DNA of 6,314 bases from an uncultured Bacteroides sp. GTDB taxonomy: Bacteria > Bacteroidota > Bacteroidia > Bacteroidales > Bacteroidaceae. Of this stretch, positions 1 to 6,300 are shown in pieces; positions within the stretch are counted from its first letter, which is position 1, and each line of letters opens with the position of its first letter. Location of the stretch: contig CAKUYM010000253.1 in the NCBI GenBank assembly GCA_934716785.1, forward strand, positions 1 to 6,314, read 5' to 3'. The notes under the pieces were generated by a model that was given only the letters and a program-made list of their open reading frames with translations, did not search any database and was not told the DNA's origin. Position numbers and translations under genes: made by a program.

Positions 1-829
1 TGTATAACCCGTTTCCTATATTGGGGATACTAAAGAAGTGGGGAAGCAGCCCCAACAGAAAGAAGGAAAAGAAGGCATAAAGAATACAGTAGACAAATGC
101 TTTTCCCACTACGATGCGAACGGCTACTCCCCATCCTTGTCCGAAGGGAGTGTAGGCACAAATCCCCCGCTCGGTGTATTCGTCTCCGGTCAGCATACCG
201 ATAACCATCAGCAAAGTCTGAAAAATAATAATCATCATTACTGCCGGAATCAGGTAGGAACCATATCCTTCCGTATAATTATAAAGTGCGGTTCCCGCTA
301 CATTCACCGGTTTTGCCATAGCTACCGCCAACAGCCCCTGCGGTGGAAGAAAAACAGCTCCATCCGGGCGGTATTTGTCATTGATGGCCAACATGACACG
401 CGAAGAAGCTCCTTGCAATGCTTCAAAATACAAGAAAGCATCGGTTGTCGCATAGAGGGAGAACACGGCTTCATCCCCACGAAATACCCGCTCTTCAAAA
501 TCGTGCGGCAGATAAACAATTCCCTGCACCTTGCTTTCCTTCATCCATTCTTTGGCCTCATGATAATCTATAGCCTGACTATATATTTCCGCCTGCGGAG
601 TGGCGTCCAGCCAACGGATAAAATCACGGCTCAGCTCACTATGCGAATTATCCACCACGGCAATAGGCACATCTGTCACAATATTGGGAGCATACATATA
701 ATTGTAGAGCAACCCATACATGAAGATTCCCCCCATCAGTACCAACAGCACGGCATAACCGGTACTTATGGCGAGAAACTCACGCCGGATAATGAACGAT
801 AGTTGCTGATTTCTATTTAATGTTTTCAT
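1..829 (-). CDS. ABC-2 type transporter permease, second of a pair (partial, N-terminal 276 aa)
   Basis: Inner-membrane permease half of an ABC-2 (DrrB/YhiP/YbhR-like) exporter, cut by the left window edge so the C-terminus is missing. The ATG at 829 opens a frame with no stop down to position 2. The N-terminus MKTLNRNQQLSFIIRREF is followed by a first membrane segment at about residues 24-44. A large extracytoplasmic domain (about 45-188) contains VPIAVVDNSHSELSRDFIRW, the IAVVD-N-S motif typical of PF12698-type permeases. Further membrane segments lie at about 190-212 and 238-262, with GDEYTERG between them. Family members are usually 370-400 residues, so roughly 100-120 are lost off the edge. 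The start lies inside the end of the upstream permease gene (17-base overlap), which implies translational coupling. The two permeases share architecture and probably form a heterodimer. The transported substrate cannot be read from the sequence. Confidence 0.9.
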   Translation of the reverse strand, partial: MKTLNRNQQLSFIIRREFLAISTGYAVLLVLMGGIFMYGLLYNYMYAPNIVTDVPIAVVDNSHSELSRDFIRWLDATPQAEIYSQAIDYHEAKEWMKESKVQGIVYLPHDFEERVFRGDEAVFSLYATTDAFLYFEALQGASSRVMLAINDKYRPDGAVFLPPQGLLAVAMAKPVNVAGTALYNYTEGYGSYLIPAVMMIIIFQTLLMVIGMLTGDEYTERGICAYTPFGQGWGVAVRIVVGKAFVYCILYAFFSFFLLGLLPHFFSIPNIGNGLY

Positions 830-2018
830 ATTTATGACTTTCTATAGCTCGTTTTAAATGAGGCAGTAACGATAATGCCAACAGCGGAAAAATGCAGAGC
901 ACCACTGCCGGTTGCCAAAGATGGACAAACCCGCCACCCTCATAGAGTATTGTTTGTACCATTTCCGTAAAATGACGGACAGGGAAAAGATAAGAGGCAT
1001 CTCTCACCAACGGATACATATTGGAAACCGGAAAGGTGACTCCGGACAAGGTAGCCCCTAAAGAACCGACCATGGAAACGACACTTATAACCAATGATAC
1101 TGCCGGAAACAGTGAGAATAAGAATAAGCCCAAAGCCTGTGTCGCGATTACAAAAAGGGCGGTAATCATATTCATAAGCAACCAACTTCCTTGGAAAGGG
1201 ATATGCAGGATGCCGAACATAACATAATTGGCAAGCCATCCTATCAATATATATATAATGGTATAGGGAAGGAATTTGCCCAAAACGGCAATTGTCATAT
1301 CTCCTTGGGCGGCAGCCAGCCAGTCGGTAGCCGTGTGGAATTTGATTTCAGTGCCGGCTGCATATACGGTAGTCAACAGAATCAGTACCTGAAACAATAC
1401 AAAGAAGAAAGGCTGACTCAGATAAACCGAATAATCCAGACTTGGATTGTATATCGGATGATTGTTGGCTTGCACAGGCAACAAGAATGTGGCAATCTGT
1501 TGCTGCCCGACTCCTAAGGATACTGCTTCCATCACGATGGGCGAAAGAGCCACAGGTGCCAATGATGTCTCGAAAGCTGCCATCAGTTCACCGCCTACCG
1601 ACAATAAAGCGTAATGATAATAATAGGAGAGGGTGGCATTCTTTCCGGCAATGGCATCCTGCTCAAATCCCGGCGGAATGGAGAGATAACCGTATATCTC
1701 TTTCCTTTGCACGGCTTCACGCGCTGCCGCCTCATTCACATAATGTTCGGTCACTTTGAAAGTAGGGACGGCAGAAATATTCCGGGCAATGGCGCGTGAA
1801 GTGGCGGTATTGTCCTGATCGACAATGCCGATAGGGATATTTTCCATTTGTCCGTTGCCGAAGATTGTGGCCATAAAGAAGAGAGTAAACAACGGCAAAA
1901 CTATACAGACACCGAAGTAAAGACGCCGTGAAGTCATCCGCCGCCATTCCCGTATCAGTACGGAGCGAAAAGGTGAATATGTTTGTGAAGGATTCATTCT
2001 ACGATTAATTTGCTGCAT
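813..2018 (-). CDS. ABC-2 type transporter permease, first of a pair (complete, 401 aa)
   Basis: Full-length inner-membrane permease of the ABC-2/PF12698 type (YbhS/YhhJ-like). After a basic N-terminus (REWRRMTSRRLYFG) comes membrane segment 1 at about residues 34-53. A periplasmic domain (about 55-198) contains IPIGIVDQDNTATSR and YGYLSIPPGFEQD, matching the same positions in the neighbouring permease. Five more membrane segments follow at about 201-221, 243-270, 281-303, 305-328 and 367-387. The ABC-2 signature region FPVSNMYPLVRDASYLFPVRHF lies at about 329-350. Length is normal for the family. The gene begins 3 bases after the adaptor stop codon; an alternative ATG at 1997 (residue 8) is possible and neither has a clear Shine-Dalgarno. 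Its end overlaps the next permease start by 17 bases. It needs a separate ATP-binding subunit, which is not in the window. Confidence 0.92.
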   Translation of the reverse strand: MQQINRRMNPSQTYSPFRSVLIREWRRMTSRRLYFGVCIVLPLFTLFFMATIFGNGQMENIPIGIVDQDNTATSRAIARNISAVPTFKVTEHYVNEAAAREAVQRKEIYGYLSIPPGFEQDAIAGKNATLSYYYHYALLSVGGELMAAFETSLAPVALSPIVMEAVSLGVGQQQIATFLLPVQANNHPIYNPSLDYSVYLSQPFFFVLFQVLILLTTVYAAGTEIKFHTATDWLAAAQGDMTIAVLGKFLPYTIIYILIGWLANYVMFGILHIPFQGSWLLMNMITALFVIATQALGLFLFSLFPAVSLVISVVSMVGSLGATLSGVTFPVSNMYPLVRDASYLFPVRHFTEMVQTILYEGGGFVHLWQPAVVLCIFPLLALSLLPHLKRAIESHKYENIK

Positions 2019-2021
2019 CTG

Positions 2022-3008
2022 TTAGTTAAGGGTCAATAACACGGACATGCCGGGACGCAGGTCGTCTACTTTTTGGGTGGGACGGGCATGAATCTCGAAT
2101 GTGCGTAAGTCGTAACTTCCGGTTTGTTTGGTAGACTTCCAAGTGGCAAAACTGCCCAACGGACTGATATAATAGATCTCAAATTCAATGTCCTTTTTGC
2201 CGATGGCAGGTACATCTGCGGCAAACGTTCCACCCATCTTGAATTGCGGCATCAGGTCTTCACGCACATTGAGTACAACGTGTACATCATCCATCACTAC
2301 AAGATTCATGATGGGAGTTCCCGGTGCAACCAGCTCACCGCGCTTGGGGAAGATTGTTGCTATCTGTCCGTCTTCGGGAGCCGTCAGTCGGGCATCGACC
2401 AACAATGCCGAAACCTCATCCACCGTGCTCCGGGCGGCATCTACCATGCTGGCGGCAGATGCCTTGTCTTCCTGCTGCGCACCGTCCACCGCCATTTGGT
2501 ATTGCTCGTAAGCGGCACGCTCGGCTGCGACAGCCGCCTTGTACATCGCTTCCACTTCATCCTTTCTCTGAGAGGTGACCACACTATCCTTATATAAGGT
2601 AAGGATGCGGTTATAGGTGGTTTGGGCAAGACTGAGATCGCTCTTTGTCTTGTTCCACAACTGCAATGCGGTAGCTATAATCTGTCGGCGTGTTCCTGCA
2701 TCCACTTTCTTGTTCTGCTGCACGGCTACCTGCTCCAATGCGTTCACTTGCTGATACTTGGCGTGCACCTCAGGACTGTTGATTACGACAAGCGTATCTC
2801 CCCGGTGCACCCAGTCGCCTTCTTGAACAAGAAAAGTATCTATGCGTCCGGGAAGTTTTCCGCTGATACGGATTTCCGTAGCTTCCGCCTGTCCTTGAAG
2901 CACCATCGGCTGTTTGTGCATCAATATGATTCCAAGAGCTGTGAATATACCCACAGCCGACATGATAATGACGAAAGCCCATGAAAGGGTTCTATTAGCT
3001 ATTTTCAT
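2022..3008 (-). CDS. HlyD/YbhG-type periplasmic adaptor (membrane fusion protein) of an ABC efflux system
   Basis: Periplasmic adaptor linking the inner-membrane permeases to the TolC-type channel. An N-terminal membrane anchor covers about residues 9-30 (WAFVIIMSAVGIFTALGIIL). The first half of a biotinyl-lipoyl-like domain follows at about 36-80, including ISGKLPGRIDTFLVQEGDWV and GDTLVVINSPE. A long alanine- and glutamine-rich coiled-coil hairpin spans about 81-205. The second lipoyl half is at about 207-238 (LTAPEDGQIATIFPKRGELV), then a beta-barrel region with RPGMSVLLTLN at the C-terminus. At 328 residues it is typical for the YbhG/EmrA-like group. No signal-peptidase cleavage site or lipobox cysteine is evident, so it is probably anchored by the helix. 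The gene lies 52 bases after the channel gene and 3 bases before the first permease, which supports one transcript. Confidence 0.93.
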   Translation of the reverse strand: MKIANRTLSWAFVIIMSAVGIFTALGIILMHKQPMVLQGQAEATEIRISGKLPGRIDTFLVQEGDWVHRGDTLVVINSPEVHAKYQQVNALEQVAVQQNKKVDAGTRRQIIATALQLWNKTKSDLSLAQTTYNRILTLYKDSVVTSQRKDEVEAMYKAAVAAERAAYEQYQMAVDGAQQEDKASAASMVDAARSTVDEVSALLVDARLTAPEDGQIATIFPKRGELVAPGTPIMNLVVMDDVHVVLNVREDLMPQFKMGGTFAADVPAIGKKDIEFEIYYISPLGSFATWKSTKQTGSYDLRTFEIHARPTQKVDDLRPGMSVLLTLN

Positions 3009-3045
3009 TATATATTATTTTATAGTTATACTTTTGTATTGTCTG

Positions 3046-3105
3046 TTGCAGTTTAGGCTGTTACGGTTTAGGTTGTTGCAGTTTAGGCTGTTCTGATTTA
3101 GGTTG
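3046..3105 (-). repeat. 15-bp tandem repeat (4 units) at the 3' end of the TolC-like gene
   Basis: Four consecutive 15-base units read on the minus strand as QPKSE, QPKLQ, QPKP-stop and QPKLQ. The second and fourth units are nearly identical: a 19-base block on the plus strand at 3044-3062 recurs exactly at 3074-3092. The third unit differs from its neighbours at a few bases, including CAA to TAA, which makes the stop codon. The fourth unit is therefore outside the coding sequence although it stays in frame. Confidence 0.85.
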
Positions 3106-4500
3106 ATAGTTTGCAAATTGCTCCGGTGTGCCACACAGTGAAAGCAGATTCATCAGCGCCACATCATATTCATAATATGCCGCCAGACGGGCCACTTTCA
3201 CTGTGGCAAGCATAGTCTCCGCATCAATAACTTCGGTAGAGGTCGCCATTCCCTCTGTGAAAGATTTCTTCCGGATGCGCACCAATTCCTCACTTAAAGC
3301 AATCGTTGCATTCAATGCTTTTACATTATCCTGCGCTTTTTGCAATTGCGTATAAAGTTTGTCTACTCCGACGGCAAGGTCATCGCGGGCTTTCATCTGT
3401 CCTAATGCCAACGTCTGTTGGGTCAGCTTCGCCTGTCGTACCCTCTTTTCACGATCCAGTCCGTCAAAAAGATTCCACGTAAAACCGATGCCTATCATGG
3501 TTCGTGGCACCAGATTGCTTTGAATGCCGTGCGAATACAAGGTCTGTTTTCCGAAAAGGGCTATATTCGGCAGATAACCGCTTTGTGCAATCCGCACCTC
3601 TTGTCCGGCTATATGCTCTTGCAACTGCAACTGACCGAGCGTATAGTTTCCGCTGTTGACAGACAAGTCGAAAAGCATTTTCGGTGGTAAAGAATCATTC
3701 ATGAAAAGGGGAGAGGTGGGGATGATATTCTCATCCGTGTCCTTCTTGTTCAACAAGACCTTGAGTGCGCTTTGCACTACGGCTTCCTCCTTACGCGCAG
3801 CTTCCAACGCACGCTTCGCTTCATCCATATTTACCTGCGCAAAGAGCCGTCCGGCTTTGTCAATCATTCCGGCAGCCTCAAGTTTCAAGGCATTTTCATA
3901 GTGCTTCTTCAGTCCGTTGTAGGTTTCTTCACGAACAGTCACGATTTGTTGCGCCAGTCGGAGTCCGTAATAACTTTCAGCCAATAGATTCTGCTGGACG
4001 GCAGATACTTGCGCGCGGTTTTCCCGTGCCAAGTCCACCATTGTTCTACCTATATTAGTGGCACGAAAACGTTTGCCGCCGGAGAACAGCACCCATTCTG
4101 CCGATAAATCGACAGTGGTCAGATTTCTCGGAGTCAAGGGGAATACGAGTGTATTTGCCCCGATTTTATCCAATATGGACGATATAATCCGGTCATCGGG
4201 GATAATGGAATGTACAAAGTCTTTTGCCGGGTCGGTAAACTGTGATAGCGATTGTTTTACTTCAATCTTCTCGGACATATGTACAAATGCCCCCGTGGAT
4301 TGGAGACTGGGATACCAGAAAGCATTGAGCTTGTCACGTTCTGCCTTGGCTATCTCAATTCCTTTATCGGCAATCTTCAGGCTTTGATTTCCCTGATTAA
4401 GAAGATGCAACGATTCTTCAAAGCTTAGTGGTGTCTGTGCATCTACCCGAATAATGGAAAAATACAAAGTCAATAATACGAATAACTTATTTTTCTTCAT
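3061..4500 (-). CDS. TolC family outer-membrane efflux channel
   Basis: Outer-membrane channel of the tripartite exporter and first gene of the minus-strand operon. A cleavable signal peptide is visible (MKKNKLFVLLTLYFSIIRVDAQ, cleavage likely near residue 21-22). No lipobox cysteine follows, so this is not an OprM-type lipoprotein. Two OEP repeats can be followed. The first runs from about 25 to 250 (SFEESLHLLNQGNQSL, FWYPSLQSTGAF, LSAEWVLFSGGKR). The second runs from about 285 to 458 (GYLPNIALFGKQTLY, GIGFTWNLFDGLDREKRVRQA, FTEGMATSTEVIDAETML). These PxL…W-LF-G patterns are the classic TolC internal duplication. At 479 residues it is of normal length. The C-terminal tail YQPKSEQPKLQQPKP is encoded by a 15-bp tandem repeat, and the stop codon lies within a repeat unit, so the tail length may vary between strains. 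The ATG at 4500 is chosen because it places the signal peptide exactly at the start. Confidence 0.94.
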   Translation of the reverse strand: MKKNKLFVLLTLYFSIIRVDAQTPLSFEESLHLLNQGNQSLKIADKGIEIAKAERDKLNAFWYPSLQSTGAFVHMSEKIEVKQSLSQFTDPAKDFVHSIIPDDRIISSILDKIGANTLVFPLTPRNLTTVDLSAEWVLFSGGKRFRATNIGRTMVDLARENRAQVSAVQQNLLAESYYGLRLAQQIVTVREETYNGLKKHYENALKLEAAGMIDKAGRLFAQVNMDEAKRALEAARKEEAVVQSALKVLLNKKDTDENIIPTSPLFMNDSLPPKMLFDLSVNSGNYTLGQLQLQEHIAGQEVRIAQSGYLPNIALFGKQTLYSHGIQSNLVPRTMIGIGFTWNLFDGLDREKRVRQAKLTQQTLALGQMKARDDLAVGVDKLYTQLQKAQDNVKALNATIALSEELVRIRKKSFTEGMATSTEVIDAETMLATVKVARLAAYYEYDVALMNLLSLCGTPEQFANYQPKSEQPKLQQPKP

Positions 4501-4673
4501 ACTGGTTAGGTTAAATCTGAGTTTGAGACTTTCCTAACAGATAAAGAGCCCGGTTTGTTCATTCGCCTAAGCATAGAGAACAGTCGATGGGCAGAAACGA
4601 CAAATAAATATTATGAGGTTCTAAAAGCATAAAAAAAGAGATAAGTACAGAGGAAAAACATAAAATTGTATCA

Positions 4674-4687
4674 TTGTTTGGAAACAA
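4674..4687. promoter_or_regulatory. 14-bp inverted repeat, possible operator
   Basis: TTGTTTGGAAACAA has perfect 6-base arms (TTGTTT and AAACAA) around GG. It sits immediately upstream of the TATCTTTG -7 element, where a bound repressor or activator would affect polymerase. No regulator gene lies in the window, so the binding protein is unknown. A chance palindrome in A+T-rich DNA is possible. Confidence 0.35.
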
Positions 4688-4700
4688 CACATTATCTTTG
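4674..4700 (+). promoter_or_regulatory. Putative Bacteroidota-type promoter for the plus-strand operon
   Basis: TATCTTTG at 4693-4700 is an exact match to the Bacteroides -7 consensus TAnnTTTG and lies about 55 bases upstream of the first plus-strand gene. The -33 element is less clear. TTG at 4674-4676 or at 4666-4668 are the candidates, and neither gives the usual spacing exactly (16 or 24 bases between elements). Transcription would begin near 4707. The -7 match is seen directly; its use as a promoter is inferred. Confidence 0.5.
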
Positions 4701-4755
4701 TCTCAGAGATTAAGCAAAACAGCAGACAACCTTAAAGAACGAATATACGAATAAT

Positions 4756-5133
4756 ATGGCTATAGAACATAAATGTAAAATCACAGTCCTTGAATGTAAA
4801 TGCTATAAGGACTATCAAGAAAAATATCTGGCAGACCCTAATAGTGGTCCTTGCCCTTGTTTCAAACCCGGTGATGAGTTCCTTCTTGAACGCAATGGCA
4901 ACAAGGATGACTTTTGGCACATGCTTGACGGCAAGTTCTGTTCCGAAGCATGGGATGCCATAAGCCGCTATGTCTATACAGCACTGCAGGGAGGCAGCAT
5001 TATGAAAGGCTGGACTAACGATGAGAAAATGATGATAGCATGTTGCAGTGACGGAACACGTCCCGTCATTTTCAAGATAGAAAGGATTGATGTAGAGGTC
5101 GATAAAGAATCTGTTCCGGATGGACGGCAATGA
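4756..5133 (+). CDS. TIGR04076 family-like small cysteine-rich protein, function unknown
   Basis: A 125-residue soluble protein with no signal peptide or membrane segment. The sequence resembles the uncharacterised TIGR04076 family, which I recognise from the pattern KITVLE near the N-terminus, GPCPCFKPGDEF at 31-42, FCSEAWDAISRYVYTALQGG at 61-80, and IACCSDGTRPVIFKIERI at 94-111. Eight cysteines (7, 14, 16, 33, 35, 62, 96, 97), with CxC, CxC and CC arrangements, suggest metal or redox chemistry, but no ligand set can be assigned from sequence alone. The N-terminal CKCYKDYQEKYLADPN segment and the C-terminal DKESVPDGRQ tail are the less conserved ends. It is the first gene of the plus-strand operon, and its stop codon is 1 base before (or 14 bases into) the next gene, so the two are probably co-translated. 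No reaction is known for the family. Confidence 0.8.
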   Translation: MAIEHKCKITVLECKCYKDYQEKYLADPNSGPCPCFKPGDEFLLERNGNKDDFWHMLDGKFCSEAWDAISRYVYTALQGGSIMKGWTNDEKMMIACCSDGTRPVIFKIERIDVEVDKESVPDGRQ

Positions 5134-5134
5134 C

Positions 5135-5665
5135 ATGGCAGAAGCTAACACATATCAGTTTTTGGATTCATTGGGTATTTCCTACGAAACGTTTTCCCAT
5201 GATGCAGTGTGCACCATGGAAGAATGTCATTCCCAAGAAGTGGAGAAGAATTTAGGTGTACCAATTTGCAAGAACCTGTTTTTATGCAATCGCCAAAAAA
5301 CTCATTTTTATCTATTGATGCTACCAAGTGAGAAGCACTTCATTCCCAAGTGTCTGTCTGCAGAACTTGGTTGTGCCCGTTTATCCTTTGCCAGTGAAGA
5401 ATGTATGGTCAGCTTGCTCGGCATTCATCCCGGGTCTGTATCTCCAATGGGGTTGATAAATGATAAGGATAAAAAGGTTATACTCATTGTGGACAAAGAT
5501 TTGATGGGATTTGAGTTCATCGGTTGCCATCCATGTGTTAATACTGCAACAATAAAGATTCGGATGAAGGACTTGCTTGAAAAGATAGTCCCTGCTACGA
5601 ATCATGAGTATAGAATTGTGAGAATAGATGTTGAACATAAAGAGGATGCAAATTATGACAAATAA
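5135..5665 (+). CDS. YbaK/ProXp-type aminoacyl-tRNA deacylase-like protein (prolyl-tRNA editing family)
   Basis: A member of the YbaK/EbsC/ProXp fold (PF04073), whose characterised members hydrolyse mischarged tRNA such as Ala-tRNA(Pro) or Cys-tRNA(Pro) in trans. Counting from the ATG at 5135, landmarks are FLDSLGISYETFSHDAVCTMEE (about 9-30), the conserved lysine K46 in CKNLFLCN, GIHPGSVSPMGLIND (96-110) and GCHPCVNTATI (130-140). These match the K, GxxPGSVxPFGLxND and HPxxNTAT motifs of ProXp/PrdX-like deacylases, so the active site looks complete. At 176 residues it is of normal length. The ATG at 5135 is preferred to the in-frame ATG at 5120: it begins just before the conserved region and lies 1 base after the upstream stop, whereas 5120 would overlap by 14 bases. 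Nine cysteines, some beside the catalytic motifs, are unusual. The amino-acid specificity cannot be decided from the sequence. The 3' end overlaps the next gene by 11 bases. Confidence 0.85.
   Translation: MAEANTYQFLDSLGISYETFSHDAVCTMEECHSQEVEKNLGVPICKNLFLCNRQKTHFYLLMLPSEKHFIPKCLSAELGCARLSFASEECMVSLLGIHPGSVSPMGLINDKDKKVILIVDKDLMGFEFIGCHPCVNTATIKIRMKDLLEKIVPATNHEYRIVRIDVEHKEDANYDK
5639..5645 (+). promoter_or_regulatory. Shine-Dalgarno-like site deciding the start of the DUF2269-like gene
   Basis: AAAGAGG lies 9 bases before the ATG at 5655. It supports that start over the in-frame ATGs at 5628 and 5646, which lack such a site. It is inside the deacylase-like gene, as expected for a coupled operon. 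Confidence 0.5.
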
Positions 5666-6186
5666 TAAACACACAGTAAGGATAAACTCAAAATTATCAG
5701 CCAGAAACCAAAAAATACTCAAGATTATTCATCTTGTCAGCGTTATAGTATGGGTTGGTGCAGCTATTGTCATGAATGGCATTCGCTATTTGGTTGCTAT
5801 CAGCGACAATGCCGGCATTTACTACATGGCGAAATTTCTTGAAGCTGTGGATATGCAAATTCTCGTACCTGGTGCCATACTCTGCTTATGCACTGGTTTG
5901 CTGTATTCACTATTCACACAATGGGGATTCTTTAAATATAGATGGATCGTTGTAAAATGGGGACTTACCATCGCCATGATAGCTTTGGGAACATTTATTG
6001 GGGCCATTGATTGAAGAAAACGTCGAAATGGGACAAGCCTTAATGAGAGGAGGCAGCAATATTCTTGTCGAAGCATATTGGCAGAATGTCACAACAAGCG
6101 AAAAATGGGGACTATTGCAGATTTGTCTCTTGACTTTCACCGTTATAATATCAGTATTCAAACCATGGAAAAAGCAGAAAAAATGA
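5655..6186 (+). pseudogene. DUF2269-like four-helix membrane protein gene, disrupted by a +1 frameshift
   Basis: Small inner-membrane protein of unknown function, most like the DUF2269/predicted integral membrane group. The first frame (5655-6014) gives 119 residues. It has membrane segments at about 21-44 (ILKIIHLVSVIVWVGAAIVM, with the conserved-looking H26 and W33), 69-87 (ILVPGAILCLCTGLLYSLF) and 97-116. It then stops after GTFIGAID. The next frame continues from the same point as GPLIEENVEMGQALMRGG, has a fourth membrane segment (WGLLQICLLTFTVIISVF) and a basic tail KPWKKQKK, and ends at 6186. Removing one G from GGGG at 6000-6003 restores a continuous 176-residue protein, close to the expected family size. 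It is therefore a recent frameshift, a sequencing error, or less likely recoding. If read as annotated pieces, the upper piece is 5655-6014 and the lower could restart at ATG 6028. It overlaps the upstream deacylase-like gene by 11 bases and is last in the operon. Confidence 0.78.
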
Positions 6187-6256
6187 CATCAACTCAGCTC
6201 AACTGTTGTTAAACCACCCCTCCTGATTCGGGCTTAGCGGCTCAGTTGTAATTCTT

Positions 6257-6285
6257 GGGGGATAACATTTGTTAATTCCCCCTTT
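6257..6285 (+). terminator. Possible intrinsic terminator after the plus-strand operon
   Basis: GGGGGATAAC (6257-6266) can pair with GTTAATTCCCCC (6271-6282): GGGGGA with TCCCCC and TAAC with GTTA, leaving a 2-base bulge and a 4-base loop (ATTT). Only three T residues follow directly, so the terminator is weak by the usual rule. It lies 70 bases after the last stop codon, a reasonable place for the operon to end. It could instead be a palindromic operator for a gene beyond the right edge. Confidence 0.4.
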
Positions 6286-6300
6286 ATGCATATATCTTAG
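6268..6300 (+). promoter_or_regulatory. Weak candidate promoter at the right edge
   Basis: TTTG at 6268-6271 and TATCTTAG at 6293-6300 resemble the Bacteroides -33 and -7 elements with a 21-base spacer. The -7 has one mismatch to TAnnTTTG. It would drive a gene to the right of the window, of which no coding part is visible. Confidence 0.25.

Larger units (their letters stand above)
4501..4755. other. Divergent intergenic region between the efflux operon and the plus-strand operon
   Basis: This 255-base A+T-rich stretch has no credible gene. It must hold promoters for both directions. For the plus strand a good -7 element and an inverted repeat are listed separately. For the minus strand no exact TAnnTTTG was found; the closest is TTTATTTG (complement of 4601-4608, one mismatch), without a convincing -33 element. 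A 6-base inverted repeat, GTTAGG (4505-4510) and CCTAAC (4533-4538), lies just ahead of the TolC-like start and could form a hairpin in its leader, but the loop is 22 bases and the function is unknown. Confidence 0.6.

Noticed and set aside
38..802. Long plus-strand open frame of 254 codons
   Set aside because: It is the antisense shadow of the partial ABC-2 permease on the minus strand. The translation is a low-complexity mix rich in H, Q, R and S with no recognisable domain, while the minus frame gives a clear membrane protein.
2124..2597. Plus-strand open frame of 157 codons (and overlapping shorter frames at 2188-2578)
   Set aside because: These lie opposite the HlyD-type adaptor, whose protein has all expected domains. 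The plus-strand translations show no family features.
3029..3036. TACTTTTG on the plus strand, an exact match to the Bacteroides -7 element
   Set aside because: It points antisense into the TolC-like gene, has no TTTG at the right distance, and sits in A+T-rich DNA where such matches occur by chance.
4058..4387. Plus-strand open frame of 109 codons within the TolC-like gene
   Set aside because: Antisense to a well-supported channel gene; the translation has no domain or start-signal support.
4732..5151. Minus-strand open frame of 139 codons
   Set aside because: Antisense to the TIGR04076-like gene, whose plus-strand protein has recognisable conserved motifs.
5381..5722. Minus-strand open frame of 113 codons with a hydrophobic N-terminus
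   Set aside because: Opposite the deacylase-like and DUF2269-like genes. The hydrophobic stretch arises from A+T-rich antisense codons.
6200..6248. CAACTG (6200-6205) and CAGTTG (6243-6248) inverted repeat
   Set aside because: Arms of only 6 bases with a 37-base loop and no T-tract; not convincing as a terminator or operator.
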